The translations under genes were made by a program, and so were the position numbers. From Betaproteobacteria bacterium (GTDB lineage: Bacteria; Pseudomonadota; Gammaproteobacteria; Burkholderiales; Casimicrobiaceae), in assembly GCA_029884335.1 (NCBI GenBank), contig JAOUIA010000009.1, positions 1 to 64,000 of the forward strand: a DNA stretch of 64,000 bases. The letters are read 5' to 3'. Every line of letters starts with the position of its first letter. The stretch's first letter is position 1. The notes beneath the pieces were generated by a model that did no database searches, was not told the DNA's origin, and worked only from the letters and a program-made list of their open reading frames with translations. This document shows, piece by piece, positions 26,079 through 36,037 of this stretch.

Positions 26079-28853
26079 ATGAAGCGCATGCTGTTCAACG
26101 CCACCCAGGCCGAGGAGCTCAGGGTGGCGATCGTCGACGGCCAGAAACTGGTCGACCTCGACATCGAGTCCGCTGCCAAGGAGCAGCGCAAGTCCAACAT
26201 CTACAAGGCGGTCATCACCCGCGTCGAGCCCTCGCTCGAGGCGTGCTTCGTCGACTACGGCACCGACCGCCACGGCTTCCTGCCGTTCAAGGAAGTCGCC
26301 CCGCAGTACCTGCGCGAAGGCGACGGCGGCCACCGCCGCGTGGCCGACCAGCTGCGCGAAGGGAAGGAGCTGATCGTCCAGGTCGACAAGGACGAGCGCG
26401 GCAGCAAGGGCGCGGCGCTCACCACGTTCATCTCGCTCGCCGGGCGCTATCTCGTCCTGATGCCGAACAACCCGCGCGGCGGCGGCGTGTCGCGCCGCAT
26501 CGAGGGCGAGGAGCGGCAGGAGCTGCGCGAGGCGATCGGGCAGCTCGAGGTTCCGGGCGGCATGAGCGTCATCGCGCGCACCGCCGGCATCGGCCGCAGC
26601 GCCGAGGAGCTGCAGTGGGACCTCAACTACCTGCTCAAGCTCTGGGCGGCGATCGAGGACGCGGCGAAGATGCAGTCCGGCGCGTACCTCATCTACCAGG
26701 AGTCGAGCCTCGTCATCCGCGCGATACGCGACTACTTCCAGCCGGACATCGGCGAGCTCCTGATCGACACCGAGGCGGTCCACGAGCAGGCGCAGCAGTT
26801 CATGGCGCACGTGATGCCCGACAACGTGCAGCGCGTGAAGCTCTACCGCGACGACGTCCCTCTGTTCTCGCGCTTCCAGATCGAGCACCAGATCGAGACC
26901 GCCTACGCGCGCCAGGTGCCGCTGCCGTCGGGCGGGTCGATCGTCATCGACCACACCGAGGCGCTGGTCGCCGTCGACGTCAACTCGGCGCGCGCGACCA
27001 AGGGCAGCGACATCGAGGAGACCGCGTTTCGCACGAACTGCGAGGCCGCCGACGAGATCGCGCGCCAGCTGCGCCTGCGCGACCTCGGCGGCCTGGTCGT
27101 CGTCGACTTCATCGACATGGAGAGCGCCAAGAACCAGCGCGAGGTCGAGAACCGGCTCCGGGACGCGATGCGCTACGACCGCGCGCGCATCCAGCTGGGC
27201 AAGATCTCGCGCTTCGGCCTCATGGAGCTGTCGCGCCAGCGGCTGCGTCCCGCGCTCGCCGAGTCCGCGCACCAGGCCTGCCCGCGCTGCCACGGCATCG
27301 GCCACATCCGCGGCACCGAGTCCACCGCGCTGCACATCCTGCGCATCGTCCAGGAAGAGGCGATGAAGGAGAACACGGCGCAGGTCGTCGCCCAGGTGCC
27401 GGTCGACGTCGCCACGTTCCTGCTGAACGAGAAGCGCCCCGACGTGCACGCGATCGAGGCGCGCTTCAAGGTGAACGTGCTGCTGGTGCCCAACCGCTAC
27501 CTCGAGACGCCGAACTACTCGATCACGCGGCTGCGCCACGACGACCTCAACCAGGCCGAGCCGCTGCCGCCGTCGTTCCAGATGGTGGAGCAGCCCGAGC
27601 AGACCGACCACGCGCAGAAGATCAAGGAGGAAGCCGCCCAGCCGCGCCAGGAGGCGATCGTCAAGGGCATCACGCCCGAGCAGCCCGCCCCGGTGCCGCC
27701 GGCGCCCGCGGCACAGCCCGTCGCGGCCCCCGCGAGGGCGGCATCGGGCAACTGGCTCGACAAGGTGCTCGGCTGGTTCCGCGGCCCGCGCGCAGCAGAG
27801 ACCGCGCCCGCCACCGACACGAAGAAGGCAGCCACCGCGCCGCGCGAGCCGCGTCGCGAGCAGCGACGCCCTCACGGCGCGCCGGGTCGCGGCGAGCGGC
27901 GCGACGAGCGCCGTGGCGATCGCCGCGAGGATCGCGGCGGCGAGCGGCGCGATGCGCCCCGCGAAGGGGGCCCCCGCGACGCCGCGCGACGCGAAGGCGG
28001 ACGCCCCCCGCAGCAGCCGCAGGCGCCGCGCAAGGAACGCGAGCCGCGCGAGGCGCGCGAGCCGCGCGAACCCCGCGAGGCGCGCGAGCCGCGCGAGCCG
28101 CGCGAGCCGAAGGAGCGTCGCGAAGGGCAGCCGCGCGAGCAGCGCGGCGAGCGTCCGCCGCGCAAGGAAGCGCCTCAGCCCGCCGCTGCGCTGGAGCATG
28201 AAGGCGTCGCCGCCCCGGCGGCGGATGGCGCCCCGCAGGCGGAAGGCGAGGAGCGGCGCGAAGGTGGCCGCCGTCGTCGCGGACGTCGCGGTCGCGGCGG
28301 TGGCGAGCGCGCCGGCGAGCAGCGTCCCGCCGGTGCGCCGGAAGGTGCGGCAATCGCAGCCGCCACGCCGCCCGCGCAGGCTGCCGCCGACGCTCCTGCC
28401 ATTGCGTCCGCCGAAGGAACGGTCGCGTCGACGATCGACGCGATCGCCGGCGCCGCAGTGGACGTGCAGTCGATCCCGCTGCACGTCGAGCCGGAGAGCG
28501 TCGAGCGCATCGCGCGTCCGGTTCCGCGCGTACCCGAGCGCGCGCCCGTACCGCCGGTCGCGGAAGCGCCGATCGACGTGGCAGCAGTGGAGCCCGCGCC
28601 GGCGCCGCGAGCCGCGCCGCCCGAGCGGGCCCGGCCGAAGAACCTGCCCGAGCTGCCGCCGGTGACGATGGAGTTGCCGCCGGAGTCCGGTCTCGAACTC
28701 GTCCAGACGAAGCGCCACGAGGCCCCGCCCGCCGAGGATGCGCCGCAGGAGCCGCTGCCGCGCCGCGTGCGCCCGCCGCGCCCCGTCGTCGCCGAGGAGC
28801 CGCTGCAGATCGTCGAAACGAAGCACGGCGAAGGACAGGCCCCCAGCGCCTGA
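26079..28853 (+). CDS. rne: Ribonuclease E
   Basis: 924 residues. The N-terminal catalytic half contains the S1 domain (about 37-120, [23 protein letters not shown]). Catalytic aspartates are in [11 protein letters not shown] (about 300) and VVDFIDME (about 345), and the zinc-link cysteines in CPRCHG (about 401-404). It cleaves AU-rich single-stranded RNA and organises the degradosome. Residues about 585-720 are an arginine-rich scaffold with repeated REPREAREP units, followed by an Ala/Pro/Glu-rich tail. [24 protein letters not shown] is the canonical start. Confidence 0.96.
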   Translation: MKRMLFNATQAEELRVAIVDGQKLVDLDIESAAKEQRKSNIYKAVITRVEPSLEACFVDYGTDRHGFLPFKEVAPQYLREGDGGHRRVADQLREGKELIVQVDKDERGSKGAALTTFISLAGRYLVLMPNNPRGGGVSRRIEGEERQELREAIGQLEVPGGMSVIARTAGIGRSAEELQWDLNYLLKLWAAIEDAAKMQSGAYLIYQESSLVIRAIRDYFQPDIGELLIDTEAVHEQAQQFMAHVMPDNVQRVKLYRDDVPLFSRFQIEHQIETAYARQVPLPSGGSIVIDHTEALVAVDVNSARATKGSDIEETAFRTNCEAADEIARQLRLRDLGGLVVVDFIDMESAKNQREVENRLRDAMRYDRARIQLGKISRFGLMELSRQRLRPALAESAHQACPRCHGIGHIRGTESTALHILRIVQEEAMKENTAQVVAQVPVDVATFLLNEKRPDVHAIEARFKVNVLLVPNRYLETPNYSITRLRHDDLNQAEPLPPSFQMVEQPEQTDHAQKIKEEAAQPRQEAIVKGITPEQPAPVPPAPAAQPVAAPARAASGNWLDKVLGWFRGPRAAETAPATDTKKAATAPREPRREQRRPHGAPGRGERRDERRGDRREDRGGERRDAPREGGPRDAARREGGRPPQQPQAPRKEREPREAREPREPREAREPREPREPKERREGQPREQRGERPPRKEAPQPAAALEHEGVAAPAADGAPQAEGEERREGGRRRRGRRGRGGGERAGEQRPAGAPEGAAIAAATPPAQAAADAPAIASAEGTVASTIDAIAGAAVDVQSIPLHVEPESVERIARPVPRVPERAPVPPVAEAPIDVAAVEPAPAPRAAPPERARPKNLPELPPVTMELPPESGLELVQTKRHEAPPAEDAPQEPLPRRVRPPRPVVAEEPLQIVETKHGEGQAPSA

Positions 28854-28878
28854 CTTGGCCTCGCGCAGGCAGGCGCGC

Positions 28879-28902
28879 AAGGCGGGCCCTCGTGCCCGCC
28901 TT
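28879..28902 (+). terminator. Hairpin after rne
   Basis: A perfect 9-bp stem (AAGGCGGGC / GCCCGCCTT) around a 6-base loop, 25 bases after the rne stop. No T-run follows, so termination may need Rho, or the hairpin may protect the 3' end. Confidence 0.5.
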
Positions 28903-29022
28903 CGCCTGCGCTGCGCCGGCGCGCCTTGACTTCGGGCAAGGACACGCTTCGCGTCCGCCCCCAAGCTATGTCGCCCTCACTACGGCGCGCGAGCGCCGGA
29001 GACGGCCGGGGAGGAGGCAGGC

Positions 29023-31152
29023 GTGGACGATTCGCCGCAGTCCGATCGCAGCTGCGCGCGCGACCTTGCGCGGGCTTCGTCCATCCTCGCCGACGCTGCA
29101 GCGGCCGGGCACATCAGCCTGCCGGCGGCGCAACTCGCCGAACTCGTCGCGAGCCTCGGCCTCGAGCTTCACGCGCAATCACCGGAGCGGGCGCAGCCTG
29201 CTGCAGTCGAGCTTGACCTCGCGCTCGCCCACACGCGCGAGTTCGGGCTGGTCCTGTCGGCCGGTCCCGGCGGGCTCGACGCAGCCGTGCCGCCCGGAGA
29301 CTATCGACGCGATCGCCACAGCGTCCACGCCGTCGCCGAGCTGACCGACGCCGCCGACTTCCTGCGCCTGTTCCGGCGCACGATCGCCTGTCGCAAGCTC
29401 GAAGCGCAAGCCGGCGTGCGCGGCCAGCCGCTGCCGGCCGCCCGGCTCGAGCGCTGCTTCGATGCGCTCCTCGCCCTCGCAGCGTGCTGCGCGGAAGGTA
29501 CCGCCAGGGCGCGCTTCACGCTCGACGTGCTGGCGCTGCGCGTCGTGTTCGCCGAGGGCGCGCTCGCGGTGGCCGGCGCGCGCTGCGCGCTCGCGCCGCC
29601 GCAGCGACGCCCGCATCCGCGTCCGATCGCGAAGATCGACAAGCTGCTGCACCCGGGAACACTGGGAATCGTCGGCGTCTCGGCCACCGGCATGAACTTC
29701 GCGCGCATCATCCTGCGCAACATCGTCGGCAGCGGGTACGCGAAGGAGCGCATCACGATCCTGCGGCCGGGCGAGAGCGAGATCGACGGCGTGCGCTGCG
29801 TGGAGGGCCTGCGGGCGCTGCCCGGGCGGCTGGACCTGCTGATCGTCGCCGTCAACGCCGACGCGGTGTACGGCCTCGTCGACGAGATCATCGCCACCGA
29901 CGCGGTCGACGCCGTGATGCTGATTCCCGGCGGGCTCGGCGAGACGCCGCGCAGCCGCGAGGCCGCGGCGGCGATGGCCGCGCGCATCAACGCCGCGCAC
30001 GAGCGGCCCGGCGGCGGGCCGATCTTCCTCGGCGCCAACTGCCTCGGCGTCGTCTCGCACCCGGGGTCGTACGACTCCTGGTTCATCCCGCTCGAGCGCC
30101 TGCCCAAGCCGCAGAAGCGGCCGGAGCGCAACGCGGTCATGCTGAGCCAGAGCGGCGCCTTCATGATCACGCGGCTGTCGCAGAACCCGTGGCTCGACCC
30201 GCGCTACATGATCGCGATGGGCAACCAGACGGACCTCACGCACGGGGACCTCCTGAGCTTTTTCGCCGAGCGGCCGGAAATCGCGACGATCGGAATCTAC
30301 ATCGAGGGCTTCCGCGACCTCGACGGCCTCGACTTCGCGCGCGCCGTCCGCCGGGCCGTTCGCAGCGGCAAGGACGTGGTCGTCTACAAGGCGGGGCGCA
30401 CCGACGCCGGCGCGGGGGGTGCGCTCGGCCACACGGCGTCGATCGCCGGCGGCTACGCGGTGTTCGACTCGGTCGTGCGTCACGCCGGCGCGATCGTGGC
30501 GGAGGACGTGACGGCGTTCGACGACCTCTTCTACGTCGCGGGCGCGCTGCACGCCACGACGATCGCCGGCAGGCGCCTCGGCGCGATCAGCGGCGCCGGG
30601 TTCGAGGCCGTCAGCATGGCCGACGCCATCGAGGTCGACGGCTTCGCGATGGAGATGGGCGCCCTCGCCCCGGCCACCGTGGATCGCGTGCGCGAGATCC
30701 TCAAGGCCAAGCGCCTGGACGCGCTGGTGGAGGTGGCCAACCCGATCGACATCAACCCCGGCGCGGACGACGAGGCGCACATCGCGATCGCCGAGGCGTT
30801 CCTCGATGATCCCAACGTCGACGCCATCGTCGTCGCGCTCGACCCGACGGCACCGGCGGTGCGCGCGCTCGAGGAGAGCCGCCTGCGACCGGGCCACGAC
30901 CTCGGCGATCCGCAGGGGACGGTGCACCTGATGCCGCCGCTCGTCGCCCGCCACGCCAAGCCGGTCGTCGGCGTGGTCGACGCCGGCAGGCTCTACGATG
31001 CGATGTGCGTGCGCCTGATGGACCAGGGCGTGTGCGTGTTCCGCAACTGCGCCCGCGCCACGAAGGCGCTGGTACGCTACGTCGAGGCGCGGCTGGCGGC
31101 CGCGTCGCTGCGCGACCCTTCCACGGCCAACCCCGAGAGCCCGAAACGATGA
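29023..31152 (+). CDS. NDP-forming acyl-CoA synthetase family protein
   Basis: 709 residues. Residues about 60-200 resemble the C-terminal half of an ATP-grasp domain (FGLVLSAGPGGLDAAV ... LDVLALRVVF). The CoA-binding domain follows (DKLLHPGTLGIVGVSATGMNFARIILRNIVGSGY), then the ligase domain with the phospho-histidine candidate in GGALGHTASIAGG. The order is unusual, and the nucleotide-binding half of the ATP-grasp seems missing. It starts with GTG at 29023 behind GAGGAGG, and overlaps the thioesterase gene by 4 bases. Its position beside the box genes suggests a role in aromatic acyl-CoA metabolism; that is inference. Confidence 0.75.
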   Translation: MDDSPQSDRSCARDLARASSILADAAAAGHISLPAAQLAELVASLGLELHAQSPERAQPAAVELDLALAHTREFGLVLSAGPGGLDAAVPPGDYRRDRHSVHAVAELTDAADFLRLFRRTIACRKLEAQAGVRGQPLPAARLERCFDALLALAACCAEGTARARFTLDVLALRVVFAEGALAVAGARCALAPPQRRPHPRPIAKIDKLLHPGTLGIVGVSATGMNFARIILRNIVGSGYAKERITILRPGESEIDGVRCVEGLRALPGRLDLLIVAVNADAVYGLVDEIIATDAVDAVMLIPGGLGETPRSREAAAAMAARINAAHERPGGGPIFLGANCLGVVSHPGSYDSWFIPLERLPKPQKRPERNAVMLSQSGAFMITRLSQNPWLDPRYMIAMGNQTDLTHGDLLSFFAERPEIATIGIYIEGFRDLDGLDFARAVRRAVRSGKDVVVYKAGRTDAGAGGALGHTASIAGGYAVFDSVVRHAGAIVAEDVTAFDDLFYVAGALHATTIAGRRLGAISGAGFEAVSMADAIEVDGFAMEMGALAPATVDRVREILKAKRLDALVEVANPIDINPGADDEAHIAIAEAFLDDPNVDAIVVALDPTAPAVRALEESRLRPGHDLGDPQGTVHLMPPLVARHAKPVVGVVDAGRLYDAMCVRLMDQGVCVFRNCARATKALVRYVEARLAAASLRDPSTANPESPKR

Positions 31153-31553
31153 GCGACACCCTCAAGCCCGGAGCGACCCTCACCCGCCGCATCGAGGTCG
31201 ACCGCGAGCGCACGATCAGCTTCATGGGCGACGAAGGCCGCGTGTACTCGACCCCGCGCATGCTGTTCGACATCGAGATGACCTGCCGCGAGCTGCTGCT
31301 CGCGCACGTCGAGCCGGGCCGCGACTCGGTCGGCACGCGCGTCGAGCTCGATCACCTCGCCCCCACGCTGCTCGGGATGTGGGTGGAGATCACCGTCACG
31401 CTCACGGCGGTCAACGGCGCCGCCGTCGCTTTCGACTTCACGGTGCGCGATCCGGTCGAGGAGGTCGCGCGCGGCAAGCACAACCGCTTCGTCGTCGCCA
31501 TCGAGAAGTCGATCCAGCGCCTGCAGGCGAAGCGCGCCAAGGCGGGGATGTAG
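31149..31553 (+). CDS. FlK-like hot-dog acyl-CoA thioesterase
   Basis: 134 residues. The triad of the fluoroacetyl-CoA thioesterase family is visible with its exact spacing: Thr35 in YSTPRMLF, Glu43 in DIEMTCREL and His69 in GTRVELDHLAPT (FlK Thr42, Glu50, His76). The end GKHNRFVVAIEKSIQRL also fits. It probably hydrolyses a CoA thioester, perhaps freeing CoA from dead-end intermediates of the neighbouring benzoyl-CoA pathway. The start overlaps the synthetase stop (ATGA). Confidence 0.85.
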   Translation: MSDTLKPGATLTRRIEVDRERTISFMGDEGRVYSTPRMLFDIEMTCRELLLAHVEPGRDSVGTRVELDHLAPTLLGMWVEITVTLTAVNGAAVAFDFTVRDPVEEVARGKHNRFVVAIEKSIQRLQAKRAKAGM

Positions 31554-31582
31554 CCGTCCGCGTCCGCTGCTGGCATCCGCGG

Positions 31583-32059
31583 ATGCGGCGGCTGCTCATC
31601 GTCTGGCACACGCAGTTCGGCGGCACCGGCCAGATGGCTGCAGCCGCGCTCGCGGGTGCGCGCAGCGTCGAAGGAGTCGAGACCGTCGCGCTTCGCGCGC
31701 ACCACGCCGGTCCCGCCGACCTCCTCGACGCCGACGCGCTGCTGCTCGGATGCTCCGAGAACTTCGGCGGGATGGCGGGGATGCTGAAGGACTTCCTCGA
31801 GCGCTCGTACTACCCCTGCGAAGGCAAGGTCGACGGCCGCGCCTGGAGCCACTTCGTCTGCTGCGGCAACGACGGCGCCGGCGCGATCCGCGGCCTCGAG
31901 CGGGTGGCCACGGGACTCCGCCTGCGGCGCGTGCATCCGGGCGTGCTGTGGCGCGGCGGGCGCACCGATGCCGCGCAAGTCGTGCCCGCCGACGTGCTCG
32001 CGCAGTGCCGCGAGCTTGGCGCGACGATGGCGGCCGGCCTGGCCGAACGGCTCTGGTAG
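31583..32059 (+). CDS. Flavodoxin-fold / NAD(P)H-dependent oxidoreductase-like protein
   Basis: 158 residues. The N-terminus MRRLLIVWHTQFGGTGQMA is a flavodoxin-type phosphate-binding loop after the first beta strand. DALLLGCSENFGGMAGMLKDFLERSYYP matches the FMN-binding loop of FMN reductases. It lies 29 bases after the thioesterase gene and is probably cotranscribed. The stop is 7 bases from the convergent phosphatase. Electron partner and substrate are unknown; an electron carrier or quinone reductase are both possible. Confidence 0.8.
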   Translation: MRRLLIVWHTQFGGTGQMAAAALAGARSVEGVETVALRAHHAGPADLLDADALLLGCSENFGGMAGMLKDFLERSYYPCEGKVDGRAWSHFVCCGNDGAGAIRGLERVATGLRLRRVHPGVLWRGGRTDAAQVVPADVLAQCRELGATMAAGLAERLW

Positions 32060-32066
32060 CCACGCG

Positions 32067-32561
32067 TCAGCCGCGCAGGCCCGGCGCCACGCGCTCGAGC
32101 AGCCTCTCGCTCGCTTCCTCCAGCAGGTCGAGCACGCGCTCGAAGCCCTCGCCGCCGCCGTAGTAGGGATCCGGCACCTCGCGCACGCCGAGCGAGGGGG
32201 CGACGTCGAGCATCAGGCCGAGGTGGCCGCCGAACGCGTCCGGGCGCATCGCCGCGAGGTCGCGCAGGTTGTCCTCGTCCATCGCGAGGATCCAGCCGAA
32301 GCGGCGGAAGTCCTCGCGCGTCACCTGCCTGGCGCGCAGCGGAGCGAGGTCGTAGCCGCGCCGCGCCGCGTGCGCGATCGCGCGCCGGTCCGGCGGGTGT
32401 CCGACGTGCCAGCCGCCCGTGCCCGCCGAGTCGACGAGGACGCGATCGCCAAGGCCCGCGCGGGCGGCGCGCTCGCGGAACACCGCCTCGGCCGTCGGCG
32501 ATCGGCAAATGTTGCCCAGGCATACGAACAGCACCGACTCGCGGGGCTCCGGGCGGGTCAC
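32067..32561 (-). CDS. Low-molecular-weight protein-tyrosine phosphatase
   Basis: 164 residues. The P-loop CX5R is CLGNICRSPTAEAVF near the N-terminus. The general acid is Asp in VPDPYYGGGEGFERVLDLLEEA. It starts with GTG at 32561, overlapping the MaoC gene stop as GTGA, which makes it the last gene of the box operon. Members regulate tyrosine kinases or act as Wzb-type partners, or as low-specificity phosphatases. No tyrosine kinase or capsule gene is nearby, so its role with the box genes is open. Confidence 0.9.
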   Translation of the reverse strand: MTRPEPRESVLFVCLGNICRSPTAEAVFRERAARAGLGDRVLVDSAGTGGWHVGHPPDRRAIAHAARRGYDLAPLRARQVTREDFRRFGWILAMDEDNLRDLAAMRPDAFGGHLGLMLDVAPSLGVREVPDPYYGGGEGFERVLDLLEEASERLLERVAPGLRG

Positions 32562-33004
32562 GGCCGCTCTCCGGGCAGTTCGAACAGCGACGTCGCCTCC
32601 ATGTCCAGCACACAGTGCCCGCCCTGGTTGTGCAACCGCCAACGCCAGCGCAGGATGCCGAGCCGCGGATTGCCGCGCGAGACGCGCTTCTCCAGCACGT
32701 CCGCGCGCATGCCCAGCCGATCGCCCGGGCGCACCGGGTACAGCCACTTGAGGTAGGCGAGCCCGGGCGAGGCGAAGCTCTCGGAGTCGTGCAGGAAGTT
32801 GTCGACGGCGAGCCGCATGGCCAGCCCGCAGGTCTGCCAGCCGCTGGCGATGAGCCCGCCGTGCCGCCCGTCCGCCGAGCGCTCCGGGTCGACGTGGAAC
32901 CACTGCGGGTCGTAGTCGCGCGCGAACGCGACGATCGCGTCCTCGTCCACGGCAATGGGCCCGGCCTCGAGCACCTGCCCCGCGGCGAAGTCGGCCCACT
33001 TCAT
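32558..33004 (-). CDS. MaoC-like hot-dog hydratase
   Basis: 148 residues, single hot-dog domain. The hydratase-2 type motif is seen as FARDYDPQWFHVDPERSADGRHGGLIASGWQT, with catalytic Asp and His. YPVRPGDRLGMRADVLEKRVSRG is typical of MaoC-type (R)-enoyl-CoA hydratases. It shares one base with the boxA stop and overlaps the phosphatase gene by 4. Position suggests hydration or thioester handling downstream of BoxC ring opening, but this is inference. Confidence 0.88.
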   Translation of the reverse strand: MKWADFAAGQVLEAGPIAVDEDAIVAFARDYDPQWFHVDPERSADGRHGGLIASGWQTCGLAMRLAVDNFLHDSESFASPGLAYLKWLYPVRPGDRLGMRADVLEKRVSRGNPRLGILRWRWRLHNQGGHCVLDMEATSLFELPGERP

Positions 33005-34278
33005 CAGTACGTCTCGAGGTGCAGCCGCCCCTCGCGCCGCATCGCATCCGCCAGCGCGTCCCACGAGAGCCCGCCGGCGACGGCAGCGTCGCGCAGCGCC
33101 AGCAGCACGCCCTCCTCCATCGCTCGCAAGCCGCACACGTAGACGTAGGTGTCGGACTGCTGCAGGAGGCCGGCCAGGTCCGCGGCGCGCTCCCGCATCA
33201 GGTCCTGCACGTGGCGCTTCGGCTGGCCGGCCGTGCGCGAGAACGCGAGGTTGATGTCGATGAAGTCCTTCGGCAGGCTCATCAGCGGTCCGAAGTACGG
33301 CAGCTCCTCGCGCGTGCGCGCGCCGAAGAACAGCATGAGCTTGCCGCCCTCGAACTTGCCGCCCTGCCGCAGCCGCCGGCGCCACTCGGTCATCGCGCGC
33401 ATCGGCGCGCTGCCGGTGCCCGTGCAGATCATCACGATGTTCGACCGCGGGTGGTTCGGCATCAGGAACGAGGTGCCGAACGGGCCGATCACCTGCACCT
33501 TGTCGCCCACCTTGAGGTCGCAGACGTAGTTCGAGCACACGCCCTTGACGGCCCGGCCCTGGTGGTCGGCGGTCACGCGCTTCACCGTCAGCGACACGTT
33601 GTTGTAGCCGGGGCGCTCGCCGTTGCGCGGGCTCGCGACCGAGTACTGGCGCGCGCGGTGCGGCCGTCCGGAAGCGTCCGCACCGGGCGGGACGATGCCG
33701 ATCGACTGTCCCTCGAGCACCGGGAACGGCATCGCGCCGAAGTCGAGCACGACGTGGTGCGTCTCGTTGGCGAAGCCGGCCTCGGTGACGCGGAAGTTCC
33801 CCGTGACCGTGGCGACCGTCGGCGCCTTCGGCCCGTAGAGGTTCGCGTAGGCGTGCGCCGCCGACCACGGCGGCAGCAGCGACGAGTAATGCGCCGCGTC
33901 CAGGGGCACCGGCTCGCCGGGGTCGGCCGTGGCGACGACGGCGACCGCCGGCGCGACGACACCGATGACCGCCTCGGGCACACCGGCGGCGGCGAGCTCG
34001 TCGTGCGTCAGTTCCGCCGGCAGCACGTCCCAGCCGAGCTGCTCCTCGATCGAGTACACCCTCGCCGACGGCACGACGCGCCAGTTGTCGATCGCGCCGG
34101 TGGGACACGGTGCGATGCACGCGTTGCACGGCTTGCAGACGTCGGCGCGAACGACGTAGTTGCGCTCGTCGTGCGTGATCGCCCCCACCGGGCAGGTCGC
34201 CTCGCAGGTGTTGCAGCGGATGCAGATCTCCGGGTCGATCAGGTGCTGCCTGATCGTCGTCGCGGCCGCAATGTCCAT
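33004..34278 (-). CDS. boxA: Benzoyl-CoA 2,3-epoxidase reductase component BoxA
   Basis: 424 residues. Two [4Fe-4S] ferredoxin motifs near the N-terminus are [11 protein letters not shown] and [15 protein letters not shown]-binding FNR domain has RQYSVASPR, and the NADP-binding part has [27 protein letters not shown] and the terminal HLETY. BoxA passes electrons from NADPH to BoxB. The ATG at 34278 gives [19 protein letters not shown]. It is separated from boxB by 205 bases containing a palindrome of the GTCGTCCC family. Confidence 0.95.
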   Translation of the reverse strand: MDIAAATTIRQHLIDPEICIRCNTCEATCPVGAITHDERNYVVRADVCKPCNACIAPCPTGAIDNWRVVPSARVYSIEEQLGWDVLPAELTHDELAAAGVPEAVIGVVAPAVAVVATADPGEPVPLDAAHYSSLLPPWSAAHAYANLYGPKAPTVATVTGNFRVTEAGFANETHHVVLDFGAMPFPVLEGQSIGIVPPGADASGRPHRARQYSVASPRNGERPGYNNVSLTVKRVTADHQGRAVKGVCSNYVCDLKVGDKVQVIGPFGTSFLMPNHPRSNIVMICTGTGSAPMRAMTEWRRRLRQGGKFEGGKLMLFFGARTREELPYFGPLMSLPKDFIDINLAFSRTAGQPKRHVQDLMRERAADLAGLLQQSDTYVYVCGLRAMEEGVLLALRDAAVAGGLSWDALADAMRREGRLHLETY

Positions 34279-34341
34279 CGGGCTCCCGCTCGCTGTGATG
34301 TTTCGATGCGTTGCTCGCCGGCGCATCAATTCAGGTCATTC

Positions 34342-34433
34342 GTCGTCCCCGCGAAGGCGGGGACCCAGTGTCGTTCGTACGTGCGGGCGTGCCAACGCGG
34401 GAGACGCTGGATCCCCGCCTTCGCGGGGACGAC
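34342..34433. repeat. GTCGTCCC-family palindrome between boxB and boxA
   Basis: Arms 34342-34368 and 34407-34433 pair over nearly their full length, with CCCGCGAAGGCGGG and CCCGCCTTCGCGGG cores. It is the closest relative of the copy at 1455-1548. It lies inside the box operon and would form a strong mRNA hairpin between the boxB stop side and the boxA start. Confidence 0.75.
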
Positions 34434-34483
34434 GATTCAAGAGTGCGAGCAGCGCAAGTCTTGCAGCAACAACGTCGTGACAG

Positions 34484-35911
<1,428 letters not shown>

Positions 35912-35934
35912 GTCTCCGCTCGCATAAGGCTGGC

Positions 35935-36025
35935 GTCGTTCCCGCGTACGCGGGGGCCCGGTGTCGTTCGCAAGACGCCCGGTCCCCGCCCCCGCCTGCG
36001 CAGGGACAGGCTTCGCGGGAACGAC
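35935..36025. repeat. GTCGTTCC-type palindrome between boxC and boxB
   Basis: A diverged member of the same family: the ends GTCGTTCCCGCG (35935) and CGCGGGAACGAC (36025) pair, and the inner part holds imperfect GGGCCCGGTGTC / GACGCCCGGTCCC arms. It fills most of the 126-base gap between boxC and boxB. Confidence 0.65.
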
Positions 36026-36037
36026 GGTGTGGTTGGG

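Noticed and set aside
28020-28120. Short direct repeats suggestive of a CRISPR
   Set aside because: The CGCGAGCCGCGCGAG-type repeats encode REPREAREP units of RNase E; there are no spacers of constant length.
25749-28964. 1071-residue minus-strand open frame with repeats
   Set aside because: Antisense of rne; the Leu/Ala/Arg repeats are the complement of the RNase E arginine-rich scaffold.
28860-29022. Rho-independent terminator after rne
   Set aside because: The hairpin is perfect but no T-run follows, so I list it only as a hairpin with moderate confidence.
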